Assembly: GCA_026709225.1 (NCBI GenBank)
Contig: JAPOTJ010000056.1
Span: 1-33,978, forward strand
Origin: Gammaproteobacteria bacterium
GTDB taxonomy: Bacteria; Pseudomonadota; Gammaproteobacteria; Pseudomonadales; Azotimanducaceae
Direction of reading: 5' to 3'
Length of the DNA: 33,978 nucleotides
Shown one piece after another: positions 15,732 to 25,208 of the stretch (position 1 is its first letter; each line of letters opens with the position of its first letter). Below the pieces are notes generated by a model. It did not search any database. It had not been told where the DNA came from and saw only the letters and a list, made by a program, of their open reading frames with translations. Position numbers and translations under genes: made by a program.

Positions 15732-17012
15732 TTGGGCATTTCACTTCAAAAGCCTCTGACTCGAAGCAATCGAGAGGCGCTGTATCACTTATCTCGCGTC
15801 GAAGACCGTGAACCGCCACTCGTGTTCGTTGGACGCGATGCGCCCATTGAGGATATCGAGTATGCGCTGCGGCGGATACGCGAGGCAGGCCGTAGCTTAA
15901 GCAATATCAAGATCGTGCTAGGCCCGCCAGGCGCCGGGAAAACGTCGCTTCTGCATCACATTGCGAATCGATATGAGGGTGAAGGCGCGATCATTCCAGT
16001 TCGTCTATCGGGCGAGACGCTGACAAGCCCTGCCGCTGTGGCGTCTTCGTTTGTCAGGGCCTGTGGCTTCACGCCGCAAGTGCTATCGAGGTCATACACG
16101 AAAGCAGTGCAAGGAGGATTCGGCATTCGCTGGCTTGGAGCGACGCGCACAACTACCACGCATGACTCGGATCCAATGACAAGGCTCAGCCAAGGTGCGC
16201 CGCTCTGGGATGTACTCGACAACTTCTTGGAAGTGCCGTCAGGCTGCGTGTTTCTCGTACTCATTGACGAAGCGCAGCGCATCTCACCCGATGACCGCAG
16301 CGACAAGAACGTCATCGCCACCCAACTGCATGACGGCAATACCGGCGAATTGATCACTGCAACAGTGTTTGGCGGTCTCTCGGATACGGTGCCTAGGTTG
16401 GCGTCTGTGGGAATCTCTCGTCCGCCCGAAACATCTATCCACCACCTGTCGTCATTGACCAACGATGAAACGCAGCAAGCGATTGAGGGATTTCTCGATC
16501 ACGACGATTTCGGACTGCAATTCTCACCGGACGACCGGCGTTTGCTGGTGCGCGTGATCGTTCAAGTGAGCGAGGGATACCCCCGCCATCTACATTCGTA
16601 TTTTCGAGGACTGGCAAAAGCGCTTTCTGAAAAGGATAGAGAGCTTGACATTGAACATGTGTTAGCACGCGGCCATGAAATGCGCATTCACTTCTACGAA
16701 ATGCGGCTCAATATGGCGGATCTTGGCGAGTATGAGCGTGCGCTGATCGATCTTGTGCGTAAGAACCCAGAGGCGCAAGCCTTTGATTCCGAGGCTATTC
16801 TTGAGCGAGCAATGTGCCGAGGACTCACACGCGCCGAGGCCATGCAGTCGCACCAAAATGCCATTCATTGCGGGGTCATTGACCGTGCGCCGAGCACCCC
16901 ACGTGACAAAGAACACATCTGTTTTCCGATTCCGTCTTTCCGTACCTATATGGCCAGTGGCGGCGATAGGGAGAAAACGCTTGCGATCATGACCGAAGGC
17001 GTCAACGGCTAG
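15732..17012 (+). CDS. Orphan AAA-type ATPase (426 aa)
   Basis: P-loop ATPase with Walker A LGPPGAGKTSLLHH (about residues 62-75) and Walker B VFLVLIDEAQRI. A sensor-like VFGGLSDTVPRLAS segment comes next, and a C-terminal region may be winged-helix (RKNPEAQAFDSEAILERAMC). The order resembles ORC/AAA_16-type ATPases that load or regulate a partner on DNA. No partner is recognisable apart from the Uma2 protein just upstream. TTG at 15732 is used as start, 12 bases after the Uma2 stop. Its end overlaps the sspA-like gene end by 11 bases on the opposite strand. Confidence 0.7.
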   Translation: MGISLQKPLTRSNREALYHLSRVEDREPPLVFVGRDAPIEDIEYALRRIREAGRSLSNIKIVLGPPGAGKTSLLHHIANRYEGEGAIIPVRLSGETLTSPAAVASSFVRACGFTPQVLSRSYTKAVQGGFGIRWLGATRTTTTHDSDPMTRLSQGAPLWDVLDNFLEVPSGCVFLVLIDEAQRISPDDRSDKNVIATQLHDGNTGELITATVFGGLSDTVPRLASVGISRPPETSIHHLSSLTNDETQQAIEGFLDHDDFGLQFSPDDRRLLVRVIVQVSEGYPRHLHSYFRGLAKALSEKDRELDIEHVLARGHEMRIHFYEMRLNMADLGEYERALIDLVRKNPEAQAFDSEAILERAMCRGLTRAEAMQSHQNAIHCGVIDRAPSTPRDKEHICFPIPSFRTYMASGGDREKTLAIMTEGVNG

Positions 17013-18168
17013 CGATTTTTTCTAGGGTGTCGAGGATTGAGTTAGCTGCTTGATCAACTTCATCGTGAGTTGTTCCACGACCAAGGCTGAACCGAATCGA
17101 GGATCGAGCCTCCCGCTCTGAAAGTCCTATCGCGCGGAGTACATGAGAAGTTTCTGGTGTTCCCGTCGTGCATGCCGAGCCGGTAGAAGCTGCAAGCTGC
17201 GGTTGAAGAGCGCCAAGAATTTCCTGCGCGTCAAAGCCTTCAAATGCCAAGTTTGCGTTGCCGGGGTGACGATGCTTTCCTTCGCAGCCATTGATCGAAA
17301 TAGACCACGAGGACGCTTTTAGCTTTTCGACGAAGTCGTCACGAAGATTGCTCAGCGACTGACGCGCGTCGAGACTTGTCTCGACAATGAGCCTTGAAGC
17401 GATGCCCATTCCGACACACAACGCGAGAGGCAAGGTCCCCGACCGCATAGCGCCTTGCTGCCCCCCACCGTAAACCAAAGGCTCGATCTCATTGAGCAAC
17501 GGACGACGCAAGTAGAGCGCCCCGATGCCTTGCGGCCCGTGCATCTTATGTGCGGACAAGCTAAGCATATCGACCTGCTCGCCTAGCTTGCTCATATCCA
17601 TCGCGCAAGGCGCTTGCGCGGCATCGCAGTGAAGCAAGGCTCCGGCTGAGCGTACGATTTTCGAAATCTCTGCGATATCCTGGATTGTTCCGATTTCATT
17701 GTTGACTGCCATCACGGTCACGATGAGCACTTCTTCCGACATTAGTCGCTTGAGCGCGTCAATATTGAGAACGCCAGAAGCATGCACAGGTAGATACTCA
17801 AGTTCATAGCCGTGCTGCTCATGCAGTACACGGCACACTTCCAAAACACATTTGTGCTCAATTTCACTCACAAGAATCTTCTTTCGTGAGCCGGATGCAG
17901 CGCGCCTGCCAACGCCCAAAAGCGCCAAATTATTCGCTTCAGTCGCTCCAGACGTGAAAATAATCTCGTCCCTATCCGCGCCAATCATGCGTGCGGCCTC
18001 TTCAGCCGCCTTATCCACACACTTTGAAGCTCGCCAACCAATGATGTGATCATTTGAATGTGGGTTGCCAAATGAATCACCAAAGTAAGGCAGCATGTCC
18101 TCAAGCACACGTGCATCGAGCGGCGTAGTGGCTTGATGATCAAAGTAAATTGTGTTCCCTATTTTCAC
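17002..18168 (-). CDS. sspA: Cysteine desulfurase, SspA/DndA type
   Basis: PLP-dependent enzyme that takes sulfur from cysteine; here the likely sulfur source for DNA phosphorothioation. The PLP lysine is Lys208 (LSLSAHKMHGPQG) and the persulfide Cys333 lies in STGSACTTG. The N-terminal YFDHQATTPLD and the SGATEANN loop are typical of NifS/IscS enzymes, and the 388-residue length is normal. No isc or suf partner genes are nearby. It is transcribed away from the DUF4007-ATPase-DndC-like trio, the arrangement described for SspA with SspBCD. The GTG start at 18168 is used. A general IscS role remains possible. Confidence 0.85.
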   Translation of the reverse strand: MKIGNTIYFDHQATTPLDARVLEDMLPYFGDSFGNPHSNDHIIGWRASKCVDKAAEEAARMIGADRDEIIFTSGATEANNLALLGVGRRAASGSRKKILVSEIEHKCVLEVCRVLHEQHGYELEYLPVHASGVLNIDALKRLMSEEVLIVTVMAVNNEIGTIQDIAEISKIVRSAGALLHCDAAQAPCAMDMSKLGEQVDMLSLSAHKMHGPQGIGALYLRRPLLNEIEPLVYGGGQQGAMRSGTLPLALCVGMGIASRLIVETSLDARQSLSNLRDDFVEKLKASSWSISINGCEGKHRHPGNANLAFEGFDAQEILGALQPQLAASTGSACTTGTPETSHVLRAIGLSEREARSSIRFSLGRGTTHDEVDQAANSILDTLEKIASR

Positions 18169-18253
18169 GCGCGCACGACCCTCAGTGAACTAAAGGAGCG
18201 ACTCAATATGTAGGTTGGACATGGTGTGATTCCACTACATCTCGTAGGTTTGT

Positions 18254-18282
18254 TTGACTGATGAAGACCATTAGTCTACAGT
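18254..18282 (+). promoter_or_regulatory. Putative sspBCD promoter
   Basis: TTGACT (18254-18259) and TACAGT (18277-18282) are separated by exactly 17 bases, matching the sigma-70 consensus at 5 of 6 and 4 of 6 positions. The ATG of the DUF4007 gene follows 34 bases after the -10 element. This is the best promoter match I found in the divergent intergenic region. Confidence 0.55.
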
Positions 18283-18284
18283 CT

Positions 18285-18305
18285 CACTGGACACAACTTC
18301 CAGTG
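18285..18305. promoter_or_regulatory. Inverted repeat in the sspB leader
   Basis: CACTGG (18285-18290) and CCAGTG (18300-18305) are perfect inverted arms nine bases apart. They lie immediately after the predicted -10 element and 11 bases before the ATG at 18317. It could be an operator over the transcription start or a small hairpin near the ribosome-binding site. Confidence 0.4.
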
Positions 18306-18316
18306 GCGAGACACCG

Positions 18317-19285
18317 ATGGGGTACGGACCGCTCTATCAAAATGACTACCTACCTCAGTTCTCAGGCCATGAGACCTTTCCACTTCGATATGGATGGCTG
18401 AAGAAGGTCGTTGACCGTGTCGAATCCGTGCAATCGGAAAGCAATCAAAAAGCTGCCTGTTGGGGCGATGCTGCCATTGCAAAATTTGGAGTCGGCAAGA
18501 ACATGGTCGCCTCCATGCGGCATTGGGGGAAGGCGACCGGCGTGATCGCTGAAGAGTCCGCAAACTCCCAATCCGTGAAGATGACCGAACTCGGGCGACT
18601 TCTGTTCAGTTCGGACGAGGGCCTCGACCCGTACCTCGAACACCCCTCAACCCTATGGCTCCTGCATTGGCAATTAGCGGCGCGCAAGGAGAAGACGACA
18701 TGGTTTTGGGTATTTGGTCACTTTCCTGCAGTCACATTTGAGCGGGAAGGTCTCTGCACAAAGCTCCGCGGGCTGATCAACGAGCGAGTGTGGTCACGAA
18801 TATCCGATTCTACGATCAAGAGCGATGTTGCGTGTTTCATCAGAACGTATGTGGCGCGGCAGGCATCGGGAAAGGCCGGTCATGATGATGCGCTCGAATC
18901 GCCTCTTACCGAACTTGGCTTGATTCGATCTATCGGCAAGACCGACGGGTTTCGATTCGCGAGAGGACCGAAGTCAACTTTGGGAGACGGTGTATTTACT
19001 TACGCCCTCATAGACTTTTGGAGGTCGTTGGAAAATAGCGCATCCACACTCTCGTTCGAAGCAATAGCCCACGCCCCTGGAAGTCCTGGAAGAGTGTTTC
19101 TTCTCGACGAAAACGATGTTGCTGACCGCCTGTCAGTTCTTGAGGACTATACGAACGGTGCGTTTCGCTGGTCAGAGACAGCGGGGCTGAAACAAGTTGT
19201 CCGCTCAGTCGAACTCACAGAGCAATCAATGCTCGATTGGCTTCGAACGGAACTTTCCGAATTCGCGTATCGAAAAGCCGCGTAA
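18317..19285 (+). CDS. sspB: DUF4007 protein, SspB-like (phosphorothioation nickase candidate)
   Basis: DUF4007 family protein of 322 residues. The family opening is clear: LPQFSGHETFPLRYGWLKK, then AIAKFGVGKNMVASMRHWGKATGVI. In the Ssp phosphorothioation system the DUF4007-containing component SspB nicks DNA before sulfur insertion. That role is inferred here from family and neighbourhood, since I cannot point to catalytic residues. The ATG at 18317 has a GGCGAG site seven bases upstream. Its TAA stop shares one base with the ATG of the next gene (TAATG), so translation is coupled. Confidence 0.82.
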   Translation: MGYGPLYQNDYLPQFSGHETFPLRYGWLKKVVDRVESVQSESNQKAACWGDAAIAKFGVGKNMVASMRHWGKATGVIAEESANSQSVKMTELGRLLFSSDEGLDPYLEHPSTLWLLHWQLAARKEKTTWFWVFGHFPAVTFEREGLCTKLRGLINERVWSRISDSTIKSDVACFIRTYVARQASGKAGHDDALESPLTELGLIRSIGKTDGFRFARGPKSTLGDGVFTYALIDFWRSLENSASTLSFEAIAHAPGSPGRVFLLDENDVADRLSVLEDYTNGAFRWSETAGLKQVVRSVELTEQSMLDWLRTELSEFAYRKAA

Positions 19286-22200
19286 TGCCTCTGAGCGACC
19301 GAGTTCAAGTCAGACGCCGATTCCTCAGATCGGTGCGAATCGATACCGACCTTGGGGAAGCAAGCTCAATCGACGGATTTGTGTGCCCAAGGTCTTCCGC
19401 GGAAGTGCTGAAGGAGATGGCAAGGCACTTCTCGGCATCCAATCAAGCGGCATTCACATGGACAGGTCCCTACGGCAGTGGTAAATCAAGTCTCGCGGTT
19501 GCGTTGAGCGCGCTCTTAACTACCGAGCAGACTGTACGGGCTCGCGCGACACAAATATTTGGGGAAGAAGTGACAGGCGAGGTCCGAAGCGCGTTTGGCG
19601 CAGAGTCAAAGGGGTGGCGCGTTCTTCCCATCGTCGGGCGGCGAGATGATCCAATTGCGGTGATCGGCGAGGGTTTGCGGCGAGACAAGCTGATTGCTAG
19701 AAAACCGCGCGATGGCTGGAATGAAGGTAAGTTGCTTGACGCTCTTGCGAAAGTGGCAGCCTCGAAACCGGACGAATACGCTGGTCTCGTCCTCTTCGTG
19801 GATGAAATGGGCAAGTTCTTGGAAGCGGCGGCGCGCGGCCTGTCAGATATTCACGTGCTGCAACAGCTTGCTGAGATTGCGACTCGGAGCCACGGCAGAT
19901 TCGTCGTGATCGGCGTATTGCATCAATCCTTTGACGAGTATGCAAACCGCCTGTCTCGCGAAATGCGCGACGAATGGGCAAAGATACAGGGGCGTTTCGT
20001 AGACCTCGCCGTCGACGCAACGGATGATGAGCAAATCGACCTCATTTCAAGAGCCATTGACAGCGAGGACCAGCCAGATAGTCTTGAGACCACCGCCACT
20101 GAAATCGCTCGATTGGCTCGCAGGTCTCGCGGTGATGGTGTTAAAGAGCTTACGCGTACCCTAGCCGATTGCTGGCCTTTGCATCCCGTCGTCTCGTGCT
20201 TGCTTGGCCCTATTTCGCGGAGGCGATTTGGGCAGAATCAGCGCAGCATATTCGGATTCTTGAACTCGTCGGAGCCCCGTGGATTTCAAGATTTTCTGCG
20301 AACTGCCGATGACCACGACATCTACTCGCCCGACCGTCTTTGGGACTATCTTCGCGCGAATCTAGAACCCTCCATTCTGGCTTCCCCGGACGGTCACCGA
20401 TGGGCACTCGCGGCAGAGTCGCTTGAACGATGCGAGTCCGAGGGAGGCGATTCACTCCATATTGCCCTGCTCAAGACAATAGCGGTTGTCGATCTATTTA
20501 AGGAGCGGTCTGGACTTGTTGCTAGCAGCGAACTGTTACGCAGTTGCTTTCCAAAATTGAGCAAGAAGAATCTCGCTCAAGCCCTTACGAAGTTAGACAA
20601 TTGGTCATTGACCATATATAGGAAGTTCGCCGACGCGCACAGTATTTTTGCTGGTAGCGACTTCGACATCGATCTTGCGGTTCGCAAGGCGCTAGATGAT
20701 ATAGAAGGCGTGGATCTTGCAAGGCTGAAGTCCTTGGCTGGATTGCAGCCAATTCTCGCAAAGCGCCACTATCACGAGACTGGTGCGCTGCGCTGGTTCG
20801 ACATGAATCTCGTGTCACTAAGCGAATTGGAGGCAAGCGCCGCGAAGTCTGGCGAAGCTAAAGGTTCGATTGGTCAGTTCTTGCTGGCAATTCCGACGGC
20901 AGGTGAATCGAGGGAACAAGCCGAAGCAATGTGCCTCTCGGCGATCCAGACCGCCGAATGTTCAGATACGTTGATTGGTCTGTCGCAAAGATCTTGGGCG
21001 CTCGTGTCGCTTGCCAAGGAATTGTTCGCACTCGATTCAGTGAGCAACAGCCATCCCGAGCTTGCAGGCGATGCCGTGGCGAGACGCGAAATATCGGCGC
21101 GATTAGCGACGTTGCAGGCGCTCGTGGAAAGCGAGCTTCAACAGGCGTTTGACGGTGCTCTTTGGTTTCAACCAGGCCAAATACCGATCACGCTTAAGCA
21201 AGTGCAACTCAATTTGATCGCTTCCAAGTTAGCCGACGAGAAATTTTCTCAATCACCCCGACTTCACAGCGAACTACTCGCTCGTCAGAAACCATCAGGC
21301 AACGCGATAGCAGCGCGTAATGCGCTGCTTCGGCGCATGGTGCTGCATGGTGCCGAGCCTCGTTTGGGCATAGAAGGCTATCCTGCCGAGGGTGGCTTGT
21401 ATGACTCGCTTTTAGGTGAAACTGGCCTTCACCAACGGGACGGAGAGCAAGCGCGATTTGTGAAGCCGTCAAGCGATTCAAAAAGCAGTCATTTGACGCC
21501 CATGTGGGAGGTAGCTTTCAAGCACGTCCGGAATTGCGCATCTCGCACCGTATCGGTTGCTGAGATTTACGACCTTTGGCGCGAACCACCCTTCGGTGTC
21601 AAGGAGGGTCTATTACCAGTGCTTGCCGCAAGCTTCATCCTATCGCATCAAAACAGCCTTGCGGTTTATCGGGGCGGCATGTTCTCTCCAAAGTTCGATG
21701 ATATCGCTGTCGATTATCTTTCGACCGATCCAACGCACATTCAGTTGCGATGGATGGACTTGGATGAAGTGGCTCGGCATCTACTATCGAGCCTTGCAGG
21801 GGTTGTTCGGGAACTTGATGCGCAAAATAAGCTGGTCGATATGGAGCCTATCGATGTTGGACGAGGGCTGATTTCGATATACGACCGGCTTCCGAGATGG
21901 ACAACGAGGACGATGCGACTGTCGTCAAATGCGCGGTTGATACGAGACCTCTTCAAACGCGCGCATGATCCGAATCAGTTTCTGTTTGACGACATCCCTC
22001 AAACTTTTGGGGAGGGTGTATCGGCGCTTGATGAACAAAGCCTCCGCCACATCGTGGATAAGGTAAGGGAAGGTTTGCATGAGCTCGTATCGACTTACCC
22101 GTCAATGCTGCAGCGGCTACGCGACCTGCTTTTGGGCGAACTGCAAGTGCCTAATAGTTCCCCACAGTCGCTAGAAGAACTGAGGGAGAGGGCTGAGAAT

Positions 22201-22674
22201 ATCTCTCAAGTGAGCGGCAATTTTCGGCTCAACGCCTTCATCGGGCGGCTATGCAAGATTGATGACAGCGACGAGATGTTCGAAGGCATAGCGAGCTTGG
22301 CGGCGAACAAGCCGCCGAGGGATTGGGTCGATCCTGATCTAGACCAAGCCAGCATTGAACTCGCGTCTATGGCGCAGGAGTTTCTGCGCACGGAAGCCTA
22401 TGCGCGAGTGAAAGGCAGAAAGGATCATAGGCATGCGATGGCGGTCGTTGTGGGCATGAACGGGCGACCAGTGCCGGAACAGGCCGAGTTCGATGTGTCG
22501 AGTTCGGAACGAAACGCGATCGAAGCGCTCGTATCTCAAATTGATGAGTTGGTGGAAGGTTCTGGTACCGAGAATCCAAGGCTTGCCCTCGCCGCCTTAG
22601 CCGAGCTCAGCGCACGTTATATGAAAAGCCTCTCGCGGGGCCCTGAAGACTTGAATCAGGAAGTCGCCTTGTGA
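19285..22674 (+). CDS. sspC: Large ATPase of the phosphorothioation locus, SspC-like
   Basis: P-loop ATPase of 1129 residues. Walker A is GPYGSGKSSL (residues 61-70, Lys67) and Walker B is LVLFVDEMGKFLE (about 168-180, Asp173-Glu174). A further LLEEL-poor, helix-rich body of nearly 900 residues follows without recognisable catalytic motifs. The ATG at 19285 overlaps the sspB stop by one base, and the TGA stop lies inside the next gene's GTGA, so all three are coupled. Size, position and the DndC-like neighbour fit the ATPase SspC. PglY-like or other very large defence ATPases are the alternative family reading, with the same neighbourhood conclusion. Confidence 0.8.
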   Translation: MPLSDRVQVRRRFLRSVRIDTDLGEASSIDGFVCPRSSAEVLKEMARHFSASNQAAFTWTGPYGSGKSSLAVALSALLTTEQTVRARATQIFGEEVTGEVRSAFGAESKGWRVLPIVGRRDDPIAVIGEGLRRDKLIARKPRDGWNEGKLLDALAKVAASKPDEYAGLVLFVDEMGKFLEAAARGLSDIHVLQQLAEIATRSHGRFVVIGVLHQSFDEYANRLSREMRDEWAKIQGRFVDLAVDATDDEQIDLISRAIDSEDQPDSLETTATEIARLARRSRGDGVKELTRTLADCWPLHPVVSCLLGPISRRRFGQNQRSIFGFLNSSEPRGFQDFLRTADDHDIYSPDRLWDYLRANLEPSILASPDGHRWALAAESLERCESEGGDSLHIALLKTIAVVDLFKERSGLVASSELLRSCFPKLSKKNLAQALTKLDNWSLTIYRKFADAHSIFAGSDFDIDLAVRKALDDIEGVDLARLKSLAGLQPILAKRHYHETGALRWFDMNLVSLSELEASAAKSGEAKGSIGQFLLAIPTAGESREQAEAMCLSAIQTAECSDTLIGLSQRSWALVSLAKELFALDSVSNSHPELAGDAVARREISARLATLQALVESELQQAFDGALWFQPGQIPITLKQVQLNLIASKLADEKFSQSPRLHSELLARQKPSGNAIAARNALLRRMVLHGAEPRLGIEGYPAEGGLYDSLLGETGLHQRDGEQARFVKPSSDSKSSHLTPMWEVAFKHVRNCASRTVSVAEIYDLWREPPFGVKEGLLPVLAASFILSHQNSLAVYRGGMFSPKFDDIAVDYLSTDPTHIQLRWMDLDEVARHLLSSLAGVVRELDAQNKLVDMEPIDVGRGLISIYDRLPRWTTRTMRLSSNARLIRDLFKRAHDPNQFLFDDIPQTFGEGVSALDEQSLRHIVDKVREGLHELVSTYPSMLQRLRDLLLGELQVPNSSPQSLEELRERAENISQVSGNFRLNAFIGRLCKIDDSDEMFEGIASLAANKPPRDWVDPDLDQASIELASMAQEFLRTEAYARVKGRKDHRHAMAVVVGMNGRPVPEQAEFDVSSSERNAIEALVSQIDELVEGSGTENPRLALAALAELSARYMKSLSRGPEDLNQEVAL

Positions 22675-23510
22675 ATAAGGGCGGAACCAAACACGTGCTC
22701 GGACTGTCCGGAGGGCGAGACAGTGCGGCGCTCGCTGTCTACATGCGGCAGCATGAGCCTGAGTTAGATATTGAGTACTTCTTCACCGACACGGGCAAAG
22801 AGTTGCCGGAGGTGTACGAGTATCTTGGTCGGCTCGAAGGTTTTCTCGGCAAACCGATTCTTCGATTGAATCCCGATCGCGACTTCGATTTTTGGCTTAA
22901 GCACTACAACGATTTCCTGCCCTCGCCTCAAGCGAGATGGTGTACTAGGCAACTGAAACTGCGACCGTTTGAGCAATGGGTCAGACCGATGCTTGCTGAC
23001 GGTGCCACCGTATATACATATGTCGCGATTCGTAGTGACGAGGAGTATCGGGAAGGCTACTCTTCAAAGAACGACAATTTGATCGTGAGACTGCCGTTTA
23101 AGCAAGCTGGTGTTGACAAAGCTGGGGTGCTTGAAATCCTAGAAGGAGCGGGTCTAGGTTTGCCAAGATACTACGAATGGCGCACGCGAAGCGGATGTAC
23201 GTTTTGCTTCTTTCAGCAGAAGATCGAGTGGGTTCGACTGCGGGAACGGCACCCGGAAGCGTTCGAGCAAGCCAAGTCCTACGAAAAGGACGCGGTGGCT
23301 CATGGTTCTCCATTCACTTGGAGTCAAGGAGAGTCGCTTGATGAGCTAGAACGGCCTGAGCGGATCGAGCAGATTAGGGCAGAGCATGATAGCAGGCTAG
23401 CGCGGATACATTCGAAGACTCAGGTGAATCCGTTGAGGCCGGATAGGGAACCGCTCGATATTGATGACTTGTATGGGCAGGCTAAGGTCTGTTTGGCTTG
23501 TCACAAATAG
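22671..23510 (+). CDS. sspD: DndC-like / PAPS-reductase-family protein, SspD-like
   Basis: 279-residue protein of the adenine-nucleotide alpha-hydrolase (PAPS reductase) family. The PP-loop is LSGGRDSAALAV (SGGRDS at 13-18), and cysteines sit at 91 (ARWCTRQLK), 176 and 179 (GCTFCFF), and 274 and 277 (VCLACHK). Several of these are candidates for an Fe-S cluster. In Dnd and Ssp systems this component activates the DNA backbone phosphate with ATP for sulfur transfer. It starts at a GTG overlapping the SspC stop by four bases. The trio ends here; 42 bases separate it from the end of the facing minus-strand operon, with no obvious terminator. Confidence 0.87.
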   Translation: MNKGGTKHVLGLSGGRDSAALAVYMRQHEPELDIEYFFTDTGKELPEVYEYLGRLEGFLGKPILRLNPDRDFDFWLKHYNDFLPSPQARWCTRQLKLRPFEQWVRPMLADGATVYTYVAIRSDEEYREGYSSKNDNLIVRLPFKQAGVDKAGVLEILEGAGLGLPRYYEWRTRSGCTFCFFQQKIEWVRLRERHPEAFEQAKSYEKDAVAHGSPFTWSQGESLDELERPERIEQIRAEHDSRLARIHSKTQVNPLRPDREPLDIDDLYGQAKVCLACHK

Positions 23511-23552
23511 AATCACGAGGATATCGAACTGTCGGCGAATAGATCTCTGGCA

Positions 23553-25208
23553 TCATACTAATGTCCTGTCATGAAAGCTCGCGAAGAGGTCGATACCGTA
23601 TGTTGTAGTATGCGGTCGTCGCAGTGACTCGATTACTTTCTCAAATGTTAAGCTCTTTTCCCTTAGGAGCGAGTCTAGTCTCTCTTCAACGGTTCCCCGA
23701 CAAGTGAAAGATCTCACACGCACCACTCTGGTTTGGCCGATACGGACCACTCTGTCCCGGGCTTGCGAGTTGGAAGATGGATTCCACCACCTGTTCAGAA
23801 ATATCACATGATTGGCTTCCGTGAGCGTTAGCCCCTCAGAAGCTACTCGTGTTGAAGCTAAGAGTACGGTGCAAGACGAATCATGCTTGAAGCGATTCAA
23901 AGCCTCGTTTCGCTCGGCGAGGCTCATATCTCCAATCAAAATACAACACCCGATTCCTAGGATAGAGTCCTGCAGCTTCGCTTGTAGAATTTTGAGCGGT
24001 TCAATTACATAGGAGAAAACAACCACTTTTTCTCCAATCCGACGAACGTCACTTATTGCGTCCACCGCACGCTCTATTTTTGAGCTTGCCCCGGTGGCAG
24101 GATCGAGGTCACAGATCATTCTAAGTCTATTGAACAATGGAAGAAAACTTGAGTTTGGTTCTGACTTCGTGTGATCGGCTATGGCTTTCCCGTATGCCTC
24201 TTTCTGCTCTTTGGTCAGGTCTAGCACCTCATTCTGATCGATTACCCGGGGCAGTTCATCTAGGACATCAGACTTCCGACGGCGGAGAAGGTAAGGGCGT
24301 AGCCTCGCTCGAAGCGAATTTGGATGTAGAGATTTGTCGGCGATGGAGAACTTGTGAGAATCCAAGAGCGAAAGTAATGTAACTATATCCTGAGCATCAC
24401 GCTCAATAGGAGTGCCTGTAAGTGCCCATATGCGCTTAGCCTCGATTTCACCGAATCCCCTCGTAGACAGCGACGTGATGTTGCGAAGTCGATGTGCCTC
24501 ATCCGCAATAATCAATTCTGGTGGTTGTTGAATCAATACGCTCGGAACATTTCGAAGCTGTTCGTAGCTTGTGACGATGACGTGGGCTCGTCCCACCAAC
24601 CTTTTCCATCTTAGAGAACGACCAGAGCCAACTTGAAGTGCGGTAGCAACGGACAATTCGGGAGCCCAACGAACTATCTCGTCAACCCAGTTTGAGACAA
24701 GAATCTTTGGTGCGACTATCAAAATCCACGCGACCCTGCCGAATCGAATTAGGCGTCTTGCAGCGGCTAAAGCCTGCAGGGTTTTCCCTAGCCCCATGTC
24801 ATCGCCTAATATCGCTCGCTGATGACCCAGTAGCCAAGCTATACCTTGTCTTTGATAGTTGTATATTCCGTCAGAATCAACGGATAGTGGCATGAGCAAG
24901 GGCAATAATTGTTCTGTCGCGGTATGAGGGCCATCATTAGGCTGCGGGCGCTGAGGAATAGTCCTGTGGACTTCTTTCCCAGCGCTTAGCGAAAGTTCTA
25001 CAGCAGCATCCAGCTCACAAAGGCGTGAGACCGCCAATCTTAATCTCCGGTCTCCCGAATCCCCGCTAATAGTTGGACTTATGTGCAATGACCAATGATT
25101 TCTTTGGAATGCAAACTTTGCAGAGACAGGCAAGCGCTGCTTGCTATCTTTCTTTATGACTATGGTTGTCTGAACAATCCGAACGTTTGGATCAGAGGAA
25201 ATTGACAT
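23553..25208 (-). CDS. SNF2-family DEAD/DEAH helicase
   Basis: 551-residue SF2/SNF2 ATPase. Motif I is DDMGLGKT, motif Ia-like WILIVAPKILVSNW, motif II DEAH in ELIIADEAHRL, motif III LTGTPIERD, and the C-terminal lobe shows ASEGLTL and QARDRVVRIGQT (motifs V and VI). All expected ATPase residues are present. It carries no fused nuclease that I can see; the N-terminal about 100 residues are unassigned. The ATG at 25208 overlaps the TAA of the DGQHR gene by one base (TAATG), so the two are coupled. Its position facing the Ssp locus suggests a DNA translocase that works with the GIY-YIG and DGQHR proteins. That partnership is inference. Confidence 0.88.
   Translation of the reverse strand: MSISSDPNVRIVQTTIVIKKDSKQRLPVSAKFAFQRNHWSLHISPTISGDSGDRRLRLAVSRLCELDAAVELSLSAGKEVHRTIPQRPQPNDGPHTATEQLLPLLMPLSVDSDGIYNYQRQGIAWLLGHQRAILGDDMGLGKTLQALAAARRLIRFGRVAWILIVAPKILVSNWVDEIVRWAPELSVATALQVGSGRSLRWKRLVGRAHVIVTSYEQLRNVPSVLIQQPPELIIADEAHRLRNITSLSTRGFGEIEAKRIWALTGTPIERDAQDIVTLLSLLDSHKFSIADKSLHPNSLRARLRPYLLRRRKSDVLDELPRVIDQNEVLDLTKEQKEAYGKAIADHTKSEPNSSFLPLFNRLRMICDLDPATGASSKIERAVDAISDVRRIGEKVVVFSYVIEPLKILQAKLQDSILGIGCCILIGDMSLAERNEALNRFKHDSSCTVLLASTRVASEGLTLTEANHVIFLNRWWNPSSNSQARDRVVRIGQTRVVRVRSFTCRGTVEERLDSLLREKSLTFEKVIESLRRPHTTTYGIDLFASFHDRTLV

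Noticed and set aside
17002..23510. DndABCDE-type phosphorothioation locus
   Set aside because: There is no DndD- or DndE-like gene, and a DUF4007 protein and large ATPase are present, which fits Ssp better than Dnd.
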